This document shows, in pieces, positions 1-11,269 of a stretch of 64,000 nt of DNA. How positions within the stretch are numbered: position 1 is the stretch's first letter; each line of letters begins with the position of its first letter. The notes under the pieces were generated by a model. That model saw nothing but the letters and a program-made list of their open reading frames with translations, was not told the origin of the DNA and made no database searches. The translations under genes and the position numbers were made by a program. Origin of the DNA: Ecdyonurus torrentis (taxonomy: Eukaryota > Arthropoda > Insecta > Ephemeroptera > Heptageniidae); NCBI GenBank assembly GCA_949318235.1, contig OX439133.1, positions 25,683,729 to 25,747,728 of the forward strand, read 5' to 3'.

Positions 1-88
<88 letters not shown>
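1..88. repeat. (TC)n dinucleotide array
   Basis: An uninterrupted TC run touches the left edge of the window, so its true length is unknown. The 88-220 flank is unique-looking AT-rich DNA with no gene signal. Confidence 0.97.
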
Positions 89-91
<3 letters not shown>

Positions 92-254
92 TCTCTTCAT
101 TATAAAATCAAGTACCAATTATATGAATGCATTTATTTGACTCAATTTTCAATATACGTATATGCCTTAAAGCAACACAAAGTTATTGTATAATCAAATT
201 AGGTAGATAAAAATAAATAAATCATGAATTTAATACTTTTGTTTCTGTTTTTAG

Positions 255-380
255 CAGTTATTTCTTCAGGCATCCTCTTCAGTCCTGACTTTTTTAAATA
301 TTATTTCAATGTCGTAATTTTTAACCACTTTTTTTGTGCGGCTCTCAGAAAGACAAAAGTTTGTCTCTTTTGTAAAAAAA
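255..380 (+). repeat. Dispersed repeat, two copies in window
   Basis: This stretch (CTCTTCAGTC..., then CTCTCAGAAAGACAAAA..., TGTCTCTTTTGT) recurs diverged at about 41,150-41,265, each time ending in a homopolymer tract. The 66-residue open frame across it is not conserved between the copies, so I do not call it a gene. Family unknown. Confidence 0.6.
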
Positions 381-401
381 AGAAAAGAAAAAAAAAGAAA
401 A

Positions 402-785
<384 letters not shown>

Positions 786-792
<7 letters not shown>

Positions 793-1212
793 CTCATTTT
801 AGCAGTTTAAAAACCCCATGCAATATTTTTGAGAGCATTGATGCTGTAAATATGTTAAATTAATATCTCAAGTATGTGAGAAAAATAATAATATCAAAAA
901 ATCAACAGATTTTTCTAAGAACATTGACTTAAATGAAGTTTGTCCTATGCTCAGCAATGTTATGCACTTCTTCAGTATGGCCTTCAAGCGCATTAAATAT
1001 GACGTCTTGAAATCGTTTAATTTTTTGTTATTGTTATTTTTCTCACATATATGAGATACTAATTCAACATATTTACAGCATCAGTGCTCTCAAAAATATT
1101 GCATAGAGATTTTAAACTTGCAAAATGAGTTTTTTTCCTGTACCACCCATGTTATTGAGTTATCCAAAACTGCGTTGACTTTAACATGAATGCATATAGA
1201 CCCTATATTACA
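786..1212. mobile_element. M1 MITE, rearranged head-to-head
   Basis: Positions 786-1003 match M1 in plus orientation up to its GACGTC core. At about 1004 the sequence switches to the middle of a second M1 in minus orientation, which runs to TAGACCCTATA at 1212. Two half copies are therefore fused, probably by rearrangement rather than two clean insertions. Confidence 0.7.
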
Positions 1213-1324
1213 AAGAAATACGAAAGCTCTTTCTAATGTGTAATTTTTTAAAATTATAAAGTGCCCTATGCCTTCAAAGAAAATTGTGAATAAAAGGACT
1301 AATTTTGTGATAAATGAAAGAAAA

Positions 1325-1431
<107 letters not shown>

Positions 1432-1901
1432 TTCTTGACATTTCAAAAAAAATTCTCTTTTTATTTACAAAGTTGGAAAAAAAAATATTTAACAAAATTT
1501 GGTTCTCATTCCCCTCATATATAAATTTGAAATATAATATTTTTACCTCCTTGTGATGTCAAAATATTTTTCATGCTCTGGGAATTCAATAAATTTAAGA
1601 AAATATAAAATATCAAAGTCGGCTTCGTTATCATGTATACAAATTTTCATTTTATTTTATGTTAGGGGAATTTATTTATTTACAACTGTGAAATGGTAAC
1701 GTTTGGGAATTTTATTCAAGACTCAAAGATTTTGTAAGTATGTAATAATAATAATACTCGTTTTAATATTTAAGTTATATATTGCTCTTAAAAATAAAAG
1801 TCTTTTAACCTGATTTAATTAGTATAATCGTTTACTTAAACTTTTTCGAGATAAGAAAAGTCATAATTTTATGATTTAAGTATAATATAGGTTTTTTGGG
1901 T

Positions 1902-2442
1902 TTCGTTCGTTCGTTCGTTCGTTCGTTCGTTCGTTCGTTCGTTCGTTCGTTCGTTCGTTCGTTCGTTCGTTCGTTCGTTCGTTCGTTCGTTCGTTCGTTC
2001 GTTCGTTCGTTCGTTCGTTCGTTCGTTCGTTCGTTCGTTCGTTCGTTCGTTCGTTCGTTCGTTCGTTCGTTCGTTCGTTCGTTCGTTCGTTCGTTCGTTC
2101 GTTCGTTCGTTCGTTCGTTCGTTCGTTCGTTCGTTCGTTCGTTCGTTCGTTCGTTCGTTCGTTCGTTCGTTCGTTCGTTCGTTCGTTCGTTCGTTCGTTC
2201 GTTCGTTCGTTCGTTCGTTCGTTCGTTCGTTCGTTCGTTCGTTCGTTCGTTCGTTCGTTCGTTCGTTCGTTCGTTCGTTCGTTCGTTCGTTCGTTCGTTC
2301 GTTCGTTCGTTCGTTCGTTCGTTCGTTCGTTCGTTCGTTCGTTCGTTCGTTCGTTCGTTCGTTCGTTCGTTCGTTCGTTCGTTCGTTCGTTCGTTCGTTC
2401 GTTCGTTCGTTCGTTCGTTCGATCGTTTGTTCGTTCGTTCGT
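1902..2442. repeat. (TTCG)n tetranucleotide array
   Basis: About 540 bp of TTCG units, uninterrupted to 2420, then a few substituted units (GATCG, TTTG) before unique sequence. A 4-bp unit keeps all frames open, giving fake 180-235 residue proteins of repeating tetrapeptides. It holds one CpG per 4 bp, remarkable in such AT-rich DNA. An M1 copy begins about 70 bp downstream. Confidence 0.97.
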
Positions 2443-2510
2443 GGTGAACGGCATCGTATTGGCTTAGAACCAAGTACAATATGAAATCCAATGCGCAAGT
2501 TTGCGCTCAA

Positions 2511-2812
2511 CTGTATGCGGATGACGTCATATTTATTGCGCTTGGAGGCCATACTGGAGTAGAACATACATAGCATAGAACAAACTTCATTTAAGCCAAT
2601 TTTCTTTGAGAAATCACTTAATTTTTTTTTATTGTTATTTTTCTCACATATTTGAGATACTATTTCAACATATTTACAGCATCAATGCTCTCAAAAATAT
2701 TGCATATATAGTGTTTTTAAACTGGCAAAATGATTTTTTTCCTATGCCACCCATGTTATTGAGTTATCCAACATGACGTTGACTTTAACATGAATGCATA
2801 GACCCTGTATAA
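2511..2812 (-). mobile_element. M1 MITE
   Basis: Near full-length M1 in minus orientation, from TGTATGCGGATGACGTCA to TGCATAGACCCTGTATA. It carries the M1 core TGACGTCA at 2522-2529 and the CTCACATA..TTGAGATACTA middle. Confidence 0.85.
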
Positions 2813-2833
2813 TAAGGTTGGTACCCTACTCCC
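2813..2833 (+). mobile_element. M5 MITE, 3' end only
   Basis: The tail AAGGTTGGTACCCTACTCCC is the right terminus of M5 and runs straight into the TTAA at 2834-2837 that starts an M4 copy. The rest of this M5 copy is missing. Confidence 0.7.
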
Positions 2834-2837
2834 TTAA

Positions 2838-3492
2838 AGGAATATAACAGAGAAAAACATAAGCATTTATATCACAAAACACTTGATGGGATTTACATAA
2901 ATATCATTAGTTTGTCTCAAAACCCAATTGTAGCCCCATAGCAGAGATCAGAAAATGCGATTTATACAACCCGCATAACATTTTCATACTAATTTTTGCA
3001 TGTTTCTGACGTCATAAACATGAATAGTCACTTAAATTACATACTTTACAGTATTTTCACGCTCTCTTGTATAAGGCAACATTAACATTCTGGTAAAAAT
3101 TGTCATCAATTTTAAAGATCCTATTTCGTGTTTATTCATTAAAAAGCACATTTTTTTTTATTAATAAAAAATAAGAGTACATACATAAGTCCCATCAAGA
3201 CAATGAAGTCTTATCGGTGGGTGCTTAATCAACATAATATAAAAAATTGTTAGTAAGCATAAACCATATTACAATAGTAATTAAACAAAATCAGCACATT
3301 TCATTTTTTTTTAAATTTTTTTTTTATTGATATATATTTTTATTATTATTATTATTTTGTTATCAATAAGAAAAACAAACAAAACAATTATAACCTAATT
3401 ACATATTATATACCATCTTTTTACCTTTTCTTTTAATTCTTTTTTACCCTTCGAATTGTGGTTTTATGTGTGGTTTTATGTGGTCTATGGCT
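2838..3492 (+). mobile_element. M4 MITE with about 320-bp insertion
   Basis: The left part (2838-3150) matches M4, including TGACGTCA at 3007-3014. The right end TGTGGTCTATGGCT follows only at 3470-3492, with TTAA on both outer sides. The intervening 3150-3465 is AT-rich non-M4 sequence, unidentified, evidently inserted. Confidence 0.75.
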
Positions 3493-3496
3493 TTAA

Positions 3497-3848
3497 TCAA
3501 TTAAAGCACTCTCCTAAATGATAATCAATCTAATGTATAGTAAAAGCAATTAAATGTTATGTGATATTTTAAGAAGCTGATGTTTGCCTCAATAATTCAC
3601 TTGGAGTGTCCATTCACTTATTAAGTTTTCACGAGTGTTTACGCTTGACGACCGGTTGTATGTATTGTATAGGGGAAGAGTTGAAGTGTTTGCTTTGCTA
3701 TTTCATGAAAACTAGGTTATATTATATCTCTGTCTTTCTAGATAAAACCAATACATATTTCACATTATAAACAGTTTCCATGTCTTGTATATCAATATTA
3801 ATTAAATTTTCTAGTAATTTCAATTAAAATATTTTTTGTGTAAAGGTC

Positions 3849-3881
<33 letters not shown>

Positions 3882-4100
3882 AAAAGTTTTGTATACTTTT
3901 ATAATTTTTCTTTGCTTTTATATACCCTTCGTTTTTTAATATCGTAACGTATTATATCGTATCCGATATAAGAAATTTTAATTTGAAATTTTAATTAGAA
4001 AATATGTATATAATATTTTTCAATATAATTGTTTGATATCAAATATGATAAAAAATTGTTTCTTAACATAATAATAAAATAAATTTACTATAGTATATTA
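3497..4100. other. AT-rich stretch, no gene seen
   Basis: Unique-looking AT-rich DNA with a T homopolymer at 3850-3877. I see no exon bounded by splice signals, no RNA gene and no match to the MITE families. Confidence 0.5.
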
Positions 4101-4101
4101 A

Positions 4102-4419
4102 AGGCATAGAACACCTTGAACTAAAATCTTTGTCTAATATCCAAACATACATAAATCATCTACTACTAGTACTTCAGTACTTCAGAAAAATAGTACTAAT
4201 TTAATTTATGTAAAATTTACAAAAAGATGCAATAATAATAATAATAAAAAAAAGAAAAAAAAGTGTAAATGGACGCTTTAAATCTTATTTTTAGTTAAAT
4301 TTTAAATTAATAAAAAAATTTAAGAAACTGTAATTTTAATTTATTGATATTTAAACCAGCCGACAAGATCCAAATGAGGATCTTGGCTGCACGAAAAATG
4401 TACGAAAATTGTAACGTAG

Positions 4420-4462
<43 letters not shown>

Positions 4463-4600
4463 TTGGCTGGAGTTATTGATTTCTAATTTATTTTTCATTC
4501 ACGAAATGGCAGCTGCAGTTTTATGACGTCACAGCCCGCCTTCTTCCACGAGCCAGTAAGCTGTGACGTCATAAACCCTAAAATTCTGATAATTAACATA
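4102..4600. mobile_element. M3-related MITE, diverged and interrupted
   Basis: Starts AGGCATAGAACACCTTGAAC like M3. After unrelated A/T-rich filler it resumes at about 4458 with the M3 middle (ATTTGGCTGGAGTTATTGATTTC, CACGAAATGGCAGCTGC, TGACGTCACAGC, TGTGACGTCATAAAC). The M3 right arm is not found; M9-like sequence follows. Confidence 0.6.
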
Positions 4601-4604
4601 CCTT

Positions 4605-4935
4605 ATTATCCATGAATTAGACACCAACACTTCGATTTTGTATTTATTTTCATTTTGACGGTTATATCATGTATCTGACGTCACAGACGTCACAATGTAC
4701 AGATGGGGCCTTGAGGGAGGGGCTTAAATTTATTACGTGACCAGAGCGGTGATTGTGATTGAAGGCGGTACATTGTGTGACGTCAGATACGTGAAATAAC
4801 CGACAAAAAGAAAATAAATACAAAATCAACGTGTTGGTGTCTAATTCATAAATAATAAGGTATGATAATTATCAATCTAGTATTCTAAGTTATAACAAAG
4901 TAATTTGACAAGGGCTTTAATGTTTTCTATGCCTT
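4605..4935. mobile_element. M9 palindromic MITE
   Basis: Arms CCTTATTATCCATGAATTAGACACCAACAC and the reverse complement of GTGTTGGTGTCTAATTCATAAATAATAAGG flank a centre with TGACGTCA at 4676-4683 and 4778-4785. It ends GTTTTCTATGCCTTTAA. A half copy lies at 21,407-21,660. Confidence 0.75.
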
Positions 4936-4939
4936 TAAC

Positions 4940-5580
4940 ATTTGTGCGCTAAATAATTAGACATTTATTTTTTGTGTGTACAATATTGTTTCCTCACAAT
5001 TTAGTCGCAGTAAAAAAGTCATAACATGAAGTCCACAAAACACACAAATATATATAATATTATTTCTCAGAATGAAAGACATTTTATTTAATAAAGTAAT
5101 GTAATATCTAAACTAAAAAGTAAAAAAAAAAAAAAAATGAAATAAAAAAAAGAAAGACATATCTTTCAGAACTAAAATGTGAAAACTATTTTATTTGTAA
5201 ATGTTAAAGGTTATACAATACAGAAAAGGTCATTACAATGTATTGAACTCGATTTGTTTTTTTAAAAGATTTATTTTATTTATTTTCTGATTAAGTTCTT
5301 CTAGTGTTTTTTTTTATTGAGAGCTGTTTTTTTAGAACAATTGTAATTTAATATAATTATATTTAAAAGCTTTGATAGAAATTAATGTCAATGAAAAAAA
5401 AAAAAAAAAAAAAAAAACGATTGCGCTGAATTTACTTTTAATGTTAATTAAAATGTTGAGAGAAGCTTTTTTTTTTTTTTTTTTTTTTTGTACTTCAAAG
5501 AGATTCAAAATTTTAAAATATATTTATTAATGTCTCTAAGAAAAAAAAAAACGTAAAAGGTAAAAGAAATTAATAAATTT
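4940..5580. other. AT-rich stretch with A and T homopolymers
   Basis: Contains A runs near 5120 and 5400 and a T run near 5470-5489. No gene signal seen. Confidence 0.5.
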
Positions 5581-5587
5581 GACTTAA

Positions 5588-5930
5588 GGGAGTAGGGTAC
5601 CGACGTCCGTCGGCTCTTAGACTTAAAAATTTATAGTCCAAAAAATCTGAAATTTTGCACAATGATACTTCAGCTTGAGACAATTTCAAATATATAAAAA
5701 TTTTGGGGGTTCAATGTGCAAATTAATGTTATATACTTTTTTGAAATTTTAAGCCCATAAGACTCAATGTAATTTCAATAATTTTTTCTATTTTTTCGTG
5801 ACGGTCAAACATCTTTAAATTTTTATCACGGCTAGGTGTGACCCTTAGCTACAAAATGACATCAAATTTAAACCGAAAACACTTCTAGTTTTTGAGATAT
5901 AAGGTTAGTACCCTACTTCCTTAACGTAAA
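5588..5930 (+). mobile_element. M5 MITE, complete
   Basis: Flanked by TTAA at 5584-5587 and 5931-5934. Ends are GGGAGTAGGGTACCGACG and, inverted, TTAGTACCCTACTTCC. The TTAA duplication points to a piggyBac-type origin (inference); no transposase is encoded. Confidence 0.85.
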
Positions 5931-6225
5931 ATGAAAAAATAATTAAAAATTTAAAAATTAACAGAGAGAAGAAAGTTGAGTTAAGTTTAAGAATCCTTAC
6001 ATAAATACTACCACCTTTTCTAAAATAAACTTTTCTCAGCTTTTAAGTTGATGGAAAGTTTTATTTTATTTTTTTTATTATTTTTTTTTCAGCAACAGAT
6101 TTTGCAATTGTTTATAAGCTGAATTTTACCGGATATATGTGTATATAATATCTTTAATTACACTTAAATTAAAGCAAAATAAAGCTATATAATGCTGTGT
6201 TTTGATAATAAGCTATAGTAAAGTA

Positions 6226-6229
<4 letters not shown>

Positions 6230-6277
<48 letters not shown>
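6230..6277. repeat. (GA)n array
   Basis: Short GA run. The 6278-6530 flank is unique AT-rich DNA whose 72-residue open frame lacks any recognisable domain. Confidence 0.95.
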
Positions 6278-6278
<1 letters not shown>

Positions 6279-6532
6279 AATGTATTTATTGAACTAAAAA
6301 CACGATAATGTCAAACCATATTAAAATATCTTCCTTGCCTTGCAATTTATACCCTCTTTACACGGTGAAAACATTATTTTGTTTTCAAACTGGTATCACC
6401 ATTAAAATTCATAAAACTTTTATATATTTTTATTATTTATTTAACTCCTTTCTTTTGACACATTGTTATTTTGCTATATTTAAGACCCAAGAAAAACTGA
6501 AGTATTTTGATAGAAGTCAGTCATAGAGTTAA

Positions 6533-6722
6533 ATCTCAAAGGATGTATGCGGATGACGTCATATTTAATGCACTTGGAGGCCATACTGGAGCATTGACTT
6601 ACATTGCTCAGCATTGGACAAATGTCATTTTAGGCAATTTTTTTTAGAAAATATGTTCATTTTTTGTTATTATTATTTTTTCACAAACTTGAGATACTAA
6701 TTTAACATATTTACAGCAACAC
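6533..6722 (-). mobile_element. M1 MITE, truncated by a microsatellite
   Basis: M1 runs from GGATGTATGCGGATGACGTCA to CATATTTACAGCA and stops abruptly at CACTCATTCG, where the TTCG array begins. The missing half would be the M1 terminus. Confidence 0.85.
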
Positions 6723-6725
6723 TCA

Positions 6726-7376
6726 TTCGTTCGTTCGTTCGTTCGTTCGTTCGTTCGTTCGTTCGTTCGTTCGTTCGTTCGTTCGTTCGTTCGTTCGTTC
6801 GTTCGTTCGTTCGTTCGTTCGTTCGTTCGTTCGTTCGTTCGTTCGTTCGTTCGTTCGTTCGTTCGTTCGTTCGTTCGTTCGTTCGTTCGTTCGTTCGTTC
6901 GTTCGTTCGTTCGTTCGTTCGTTCGTTCGTTCGTTCGTTCGTTCGTTCGTTCGTTCGTTCGTTCGTTCGTTCGTTCGTTCGTTCGTTCGTTCGTTCGTTC
7001 GTTCGTTCGTTCGTTCGTTCGTTCGTTCGTTCGTTCGTTCGTTCGTTCGTTCGTTCGTTCGTTCGTTCGTTCGTTCGTTCGTTCGTTCGTTCGTTCGTTC
7101 GTTCGTTCGTTCGTTCGTTCGTTCGTTCGTTCGTTCGTTCGTTCGTTCGTTCGTTCGTTCGTTCGTTCGTTCGTTCGTTCGTTCGTTCGTTCGTTCGTTC
7201 GTTCGTTCGTTCGTTCGTTCGTTCGTTCGTTCGTTCGTTCGTTCGTTCGTTCGTTCGTTCGTTCGTTCGTTCGTTCGTTCGTTCGTTCGTTCGTTCGTTC
7301 GTTCGTTCGTTCGTTCGTTCGTTCGTTCGTTCGTTCGTTCGTTCGTTCGTTCGTTCGTTCGTTCGTTCGTTCGTTC
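6726..7376. repeat. (TTCG)n tetranucleotide array
   Basis: About 650 bp of perfect TTCG units. It is joined to a TTCA array through a TTCC/TTCA mixed zone. All six frames stay open, so its 219-residue frame is an artefact. Confidence 0.97.
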
Positions 7377-7706
7377 CTTCATTCCTTCATTCCTTCATTC
7401 CTTCATTCATTCCTTCATTCATTCCTTCATTCATTCCTTCATTCATTCATTCATTCATTCATTCATTCATTCATTCATTCATTCATTCATTCATTCATTC
7501 ATTCATTCATTCATTCATTCATTCATTCATTCATTCATTCATTCATTCATTCATTCATTCATTCATTCATTCATTCATTCATTCATTCATTCATTCATTC
7601 ATTCATTCATTCATTCATTCATTCATTCATTCATTCATTCATTCATTCATTCATTCATTCATTCATTCATTCATTCATTCATTCATTCATTCATTCATTC
7701 ATTCAT
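7377..7706. repeat. (TTCA)n array with TTCC transition zone
   Basis: Positions 7377-7440 alternate CCTTCATT and CATTCATT units, then pure TTCA runs to 7706. It is contiguous with the TTCG array on its left. Confidence 0.95.
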
Positions 7707-7992
7707 GTTACACATTCAATATTACGTCATATGAATACACCTATATATTTTTCAGTGTAGTTACTGTTATCAATAAGTTAACTGAAGTATAAATGAAACG
7801 TCAAAACCAAAGTACATAATCTGACAATAAAAAATGAAATGTGTTCTATATACTTTCTCTACGTTAAAATTCCAATTTATTTACTTTAAAACTGTAACAA
7901 ATTTATCACACATGAATATGTTTATTATGTTAACTGTGTGAAAGGAAGTGGAAAGGTCAATTTTTAATTTTTTTTCTAAATGACTGGTTTCT

Positions 7993-7994
<2 letters not shown>

Positions 7995-8032
<38 letters not shown>
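7995..8032. repeat. Poly-T tract
   Basis: A 38-bp T run. Another homopolymer (A) lies at 8217-8253. Unique AT-rich DNA lies between them with no gene signal. Confidence 0.9.
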
Positions 8033-8035
<3 letters not shown>

Positions 8036-8213
8036 AATATTGCTTTTTTTTATTAGATCAAAATGAGTCAACAGAAAAATTTGTAACTTTTTGTTTACAT
8101 TTTTTATTATGAATAATATTTGTTTACATTTTTTTTTAATAATGATAAAAAAAAATTGTTTACATTTTTTAAATTGTTATTTATTTGTCACAATTGACCG
8201 TAGCACCATGTTC

Positions 8214-8256
<43 letters not shown>

Positions 8257-8335
8257 ACAATGTTATAATTGAAAGGGTTTGGCTTTCGTGTTACACCGTG
8301 TTATATAAGCAGTAAACGGACATTGAAAAGGAATT

Positions 8336-8395
8336 CGTCTCAACCGGGAATCGAACCCGGATCTTTGGTTTCCCAGACCACTGTTATATAATTAT
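8336..8395 (-). tRNA. tRNA-like 3' half (pseudogene or SINE-derived)
   Basis: Read on the minus strand, this has a T arm with a perfect 5-bp stem CCGGG/CCCGG around TTCGATT, i.e. a B box. Before it is a plausible anticodon arm, TGGT-CTGGGAA-ACCA, whose loop would carry GGG. Beyond this the sequence becomes AT-rich and no D arm, A box or 5' acceptor strand pairs with the 3' GAGACG. It is therefore not a complete tRNA gene. It may be a truncated tRNA or the remnant of a tRNA-derived SINE. Confidence 0.5.
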
Positions 8396-8454
8396 TGTAC
8401 AGTTAACGATTGTGACGTCATAAGCTGTTATTTGATCCATAAAAAAAAAGTGTA

Positions 8455-8745
8455 AAACTTTGTAATATAATTTTAAGGGTTTATTTATATGGCTTGTATC
8501 TCAGATCTTAAAAAAATAAAAATAAAAAATAAATAATAAAATAAATTAATAAAAAGTTTATGATGCCATTTGAAAGTTAATAGTAACAGCTACCTATGAT
8601 AAAATTTTCAAATTTCAAAGCCCGTGACCATCAGATATTTGAGAAAATAATTGTTGATATTAACATGGGATCTTATGGGACTAAAACTTCAAAAAATTAT
8701 AATTTAAAATCTAGAACGGTGACCTCTAAAATTGTTTTTACATTT
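8455..8745 (-). mobile_element. M6 repeat, inverted partial copy
   Basis: Begins TTTTAAGGGTTTATTTATATGG and contains GATGCCATTTGAAAGTTAATAG, GCCCGTGACCATCAGAT and TTATGGGACTAAAACTTC. All of these recur reverse-complemented at 9459-9545, 10,157-10,420 and 11,400-11,607. The 114-residue open frame at 8596-8940 lies in this repeat and is not a gene. Confidence 0.75.
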
Positions 8746-8983
8746 TTGATAATACCTTATTTATTATTTATCACTATAATATGCAAAATGTCAGATTTTT
8801 TATTCTGTACAATTTTTTTTAGGAAAAAAATCTTGCAAGTAGCTAATTTAAATCAGAACTGGGGGATTTGTTTAAAAAAATTACAAAGAAAGAAAAATCT
8901 GAAATTTTGTATTAGGATAAAGGTATCTTATAAAATGTAAAAAATTTGGTGGGTCACCATGCTAGATTTTAAATTATGATTTT

Positions 8984-8992
8984 AACATAGTC
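8984..8992. repeat. Target-site duplication of M8 copy 1 (left)
   Basis: AACATAGTC here is repeated exactly at 9450-9458, on the other side of the palindromic element. Confidence 0.85.
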
Positions 8993-9449
8993 CACAGTAG
9001 ATGATACAGTAGTCCATCTCCTATATCGGGAATGTGAGATTAGAGACCCTTAACAGAGAAGAGACAACCTCATGTTTTAGGCAGACCTGCATTACATCAG
9101 GTTAGCAAACATTACAGGAAGGCCTGTGGCGTCGGAACCAATCAGATTTGAGAGATTGTTAGGGTAGCCAATCAGAACGCTAGAAAGTTTGGGTACTTTT
9201 AGCGGGCCTTTCAAAACAATGTATTGCAGGTTTGCCTAAAACATGAGGTTGTCGCTTCTCTGTTAAGGGTCTCTATGTGAGATCAGTTCCGCGCGCCAAT
9301 TGCGACTGTGCAAGTCGCAGGTACTAGACGTTTAACGTTACTTCAAATGATGGTCGTCTAGTACCTGCGATTTGCACAGTCGCAATTGGCGCGCGGAACC
9401 GATCTGACATTCCCGATACAGGAGATGGACTACTGTATCATCTACTGTG
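8993..9449. mobile_element. M8 palindromic MITE, copy 1
   Basis: Ends CACAGTAGATGATACAGTAG and its reverse complement, with an inner arm pair (CGCGCCAATTGCGACTGTGC..CTAGACG and its inverse) around a short loop at about 9332-9356. The 9-bp target duplication resembles Mutator-type elements (inference). A second MITE is inserted in its left arm at 9041-9275; without it the element would be about 214 bp, like copy 2. Confidence 0.88.
9041..9275. mobile_element. hAT-like MITE nested in M8
   Basis: Inverted termini TAGAGACCCTTAACAGAGAAG (21 bp, nearly perfect on both sides) are flanked by the exact 8-bp duplication TGTGAGAT at 9033-9040 and 9276-9283. An 8-bp duplication with TAGAG ends is typical of the hAT superfamily. 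It encodes nothing. Confidence 0.88.
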
Positions 9450-9549
9450 AACATAGTCCCATTAGAGCTCATGTTAATTTCAATAATTATTTTCTCTCAT
9501 ATCTGATGGTCACGGGTTCTGAAAATTTTATCATAGGTTATACTGTTAA

Positions 9550-9860
9550 TTTTCTAAACCGATAAACTCCATTATAATTATATACTTCAATATAGTTCCA
9601 AATTATTTTTTTATATTTTAATTTGCTTAAAGTTTATAATTTAACAAAATACATATTTAATTATTTATTTTTAATTATAATAACTTTTTATTTTAAATAA
9701 TTTTTATTATTATTTAAAAAAGTTGATATTTTATACAACTATAATTGTTTTTATTATTTTATAATTATTTTATTAATTTTTTTATAAATATTTTGTTATA
9801 AATTTAAAAGATACACTTATTTACAAATAATTTATCAAAAAAATTTCCTTGCTTTCTTTT
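9550..9860. other. AT-rich stretch, no gene seen
   Basis: More than four-fifths A+T with many TAATTATT motifs. A related block recurs at about 10,935-11,215 (CTCCATTATAATTATATA, TTTATTATTTTATAATTA), so this is part of a longer repeat around M6. Confidence 0.5.
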
Positions 9861-9864
9861 GGGT

Positions 9865-10430
9865 AGGAAATTAAAATCAGTAATGCGGGATTTGACTAAA
9901 AAATTGAAAGATATTATTTTGAAATTTGGCACAGAGCACAGTAGATGGTACAGTAGTTCATCTCCTATACTGAGAATGTCAGATCAATGCGCGCCGTAAT
10001 TGCGACTAGGTGAAGCGGGCTGAACTACACGCGTAACGTTATTTCAGTTACTTTTAGTTCAGCCCGCTTCACCCAGTCGGAATTATGGCGCGTTTTTTGA
10101 TCTGACATTCCCAGTAAAGGAGATGAACTACTGTACCATCTACTGTGGGCACAGAGATTCACTAGATTAAGATATCTTCAAAAATGTAAAAAATTGGGGG
10201 GTTACCATGCTAGATTTTAAATTATGATTTTTTTTTTTGAAGTTTTAGTCCCATAAGAGCCCATGTTAATTTCATTAACTACTTTCTCTCTTATCTGATG
10301 GTCACGGGTTCTGAAAATTCTATCATAGGTAGCTGTTACTGTTAACTTTCAAATGGCATCATAAAGTTTCGAAGTTTTCTTTTTAGATTTTGAAATACAA
10401 GCCATCTATATACAACCCTTAATGTTTTTT
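9865..10430 (+). mobile_element. M6 repeat interrupted by M8 copy 2
   Basis: M6 reads through AGTAATGCGGGATTTGACTAAAAAATTG, is split at 9936/10,148, and continues to ATCTATATACAACCCTTAA at about 10,417. The right terminus is the TTAA-type end shared by other M6 copies. Confidence 0.75.
9937..10147. mobile_element. M8 palindromic MITE, copy 2
   Basis: Same ends as copy 1 (CACAGTAGATGGTACAGTAG and inverse), inner arms around the AACGTTATTTCAGTTAC loop, and an exact 9-bp target duplication GGCACAGAG at 9928-9936 and 10,148-10,156. Two independent insertions with 9-bp duplications define the family. Confidence 0.9.
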
Positions 10431-10434
10431 ATTT

Positions 10435-11265
10435 TCTTTGCGCACCGACTGATATCAGAGAAACTGAAAAGTCGTGAAATATAAAATTAACATGAAGTAA
10501 AGATCAAATATATTACTAAAGAATTTTTATGTTTAACATTATGCAAACATTATTAAATAATTAAGTTATTTTAATTCAATGATAAAAAAAAAAAAAAAAA
10601 AAACAACAACAACAACAACAACGAATCCACAGAATTATTTTTTTGTTTGTTTAACGGTAATTTATATGTGCACAGTAAATTGTATTTTATTCGATTACCA
10701 TTAAAATTTTAGATTAAGCAATGGAGGTTAAAGGTTTAAAAAAAATGCATAAAAATGACTATGGCTTAAAACACTTAAAAGTGTGTTTATAGTATTTCTC
10801 ATTTAAATTTCTCCGAAATCGGTGGAGTAGTTTTCTCAAAAATCGCAAAAAAAAAAGTGTGTTTTTCCCCATAAGCGTAATGTTAAATTAGGGGACCCTT
10901 AGCTATCCTCGCATCTCCCTGCGCACTAAACCGACAACCTCCATTATAATTATATAGGTATACTTCAAAACATTTAAAAAGTAATTTTTTTAAATTTTAA
11001 TTAGCTTAAACTTTATAATTTAACAAAATATATGTTTAAAAAACTATATATTTTTTAACTATAATAATTTGTTATTCTTAATAATTTTTATTATTATTTA
11101 AAAAATACGATATTTTATACAACTATAATTGTTTTTATTATTTTATAATTATATTATTAATATATTTATAAATAATTTATTATAAATCTAAAAGATACAC
11201 TACTCTACTATGCATAAATAATTTAATCAAAAATTCTCTTTGACAATGTGTATGTTATTAGGGCG
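10435..11265. other. AT-rich repeat-derived DNA
   Basis: Contains an A run followed by (AAC)n at 10,585-10,622 and the block shared with 9550-9860. I see no splice-bounded exon. Confidence 0.45.
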
Positions 11266-11269
11266 GCAA

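Larger units (their letters stand above)
8870..9545 (+). mobile_element. M6 repeat interrupted by an M8 MITE
   Basis: M6 reads TCTGAAATTTTG..GGTGGGTCACCATGCTAGATTTTAAATTATGAT, is split at 8992/9450 by an M8 insertion, and resumes CCCATTAGAGCTCATGTTAATTTCAATAA. The resemblance of the CTGAAATTTTGCAC..CCCATAAG core to M5 suggests common descent. Confidence 0.75.

Noticed and set aside
1832..2576. Overlapping 183-235 codon frames on both strands
   Set aside because: They translate only a TTCG array as NERT or VRSF repeats; a 4-bp unit keeps all frames open. The same holds at 6723-7382, 20,072-20,419 and 38,771-39,037.
8336..8395. Complete tRNA gene
   Set aside because: No D arm, A box or pairing 5' acceptor strand upstream.
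8596..8940. 114-codon open frame
   Set aside because: Lies within the M6 repeat, and the frame is not kept in other M6 copies.
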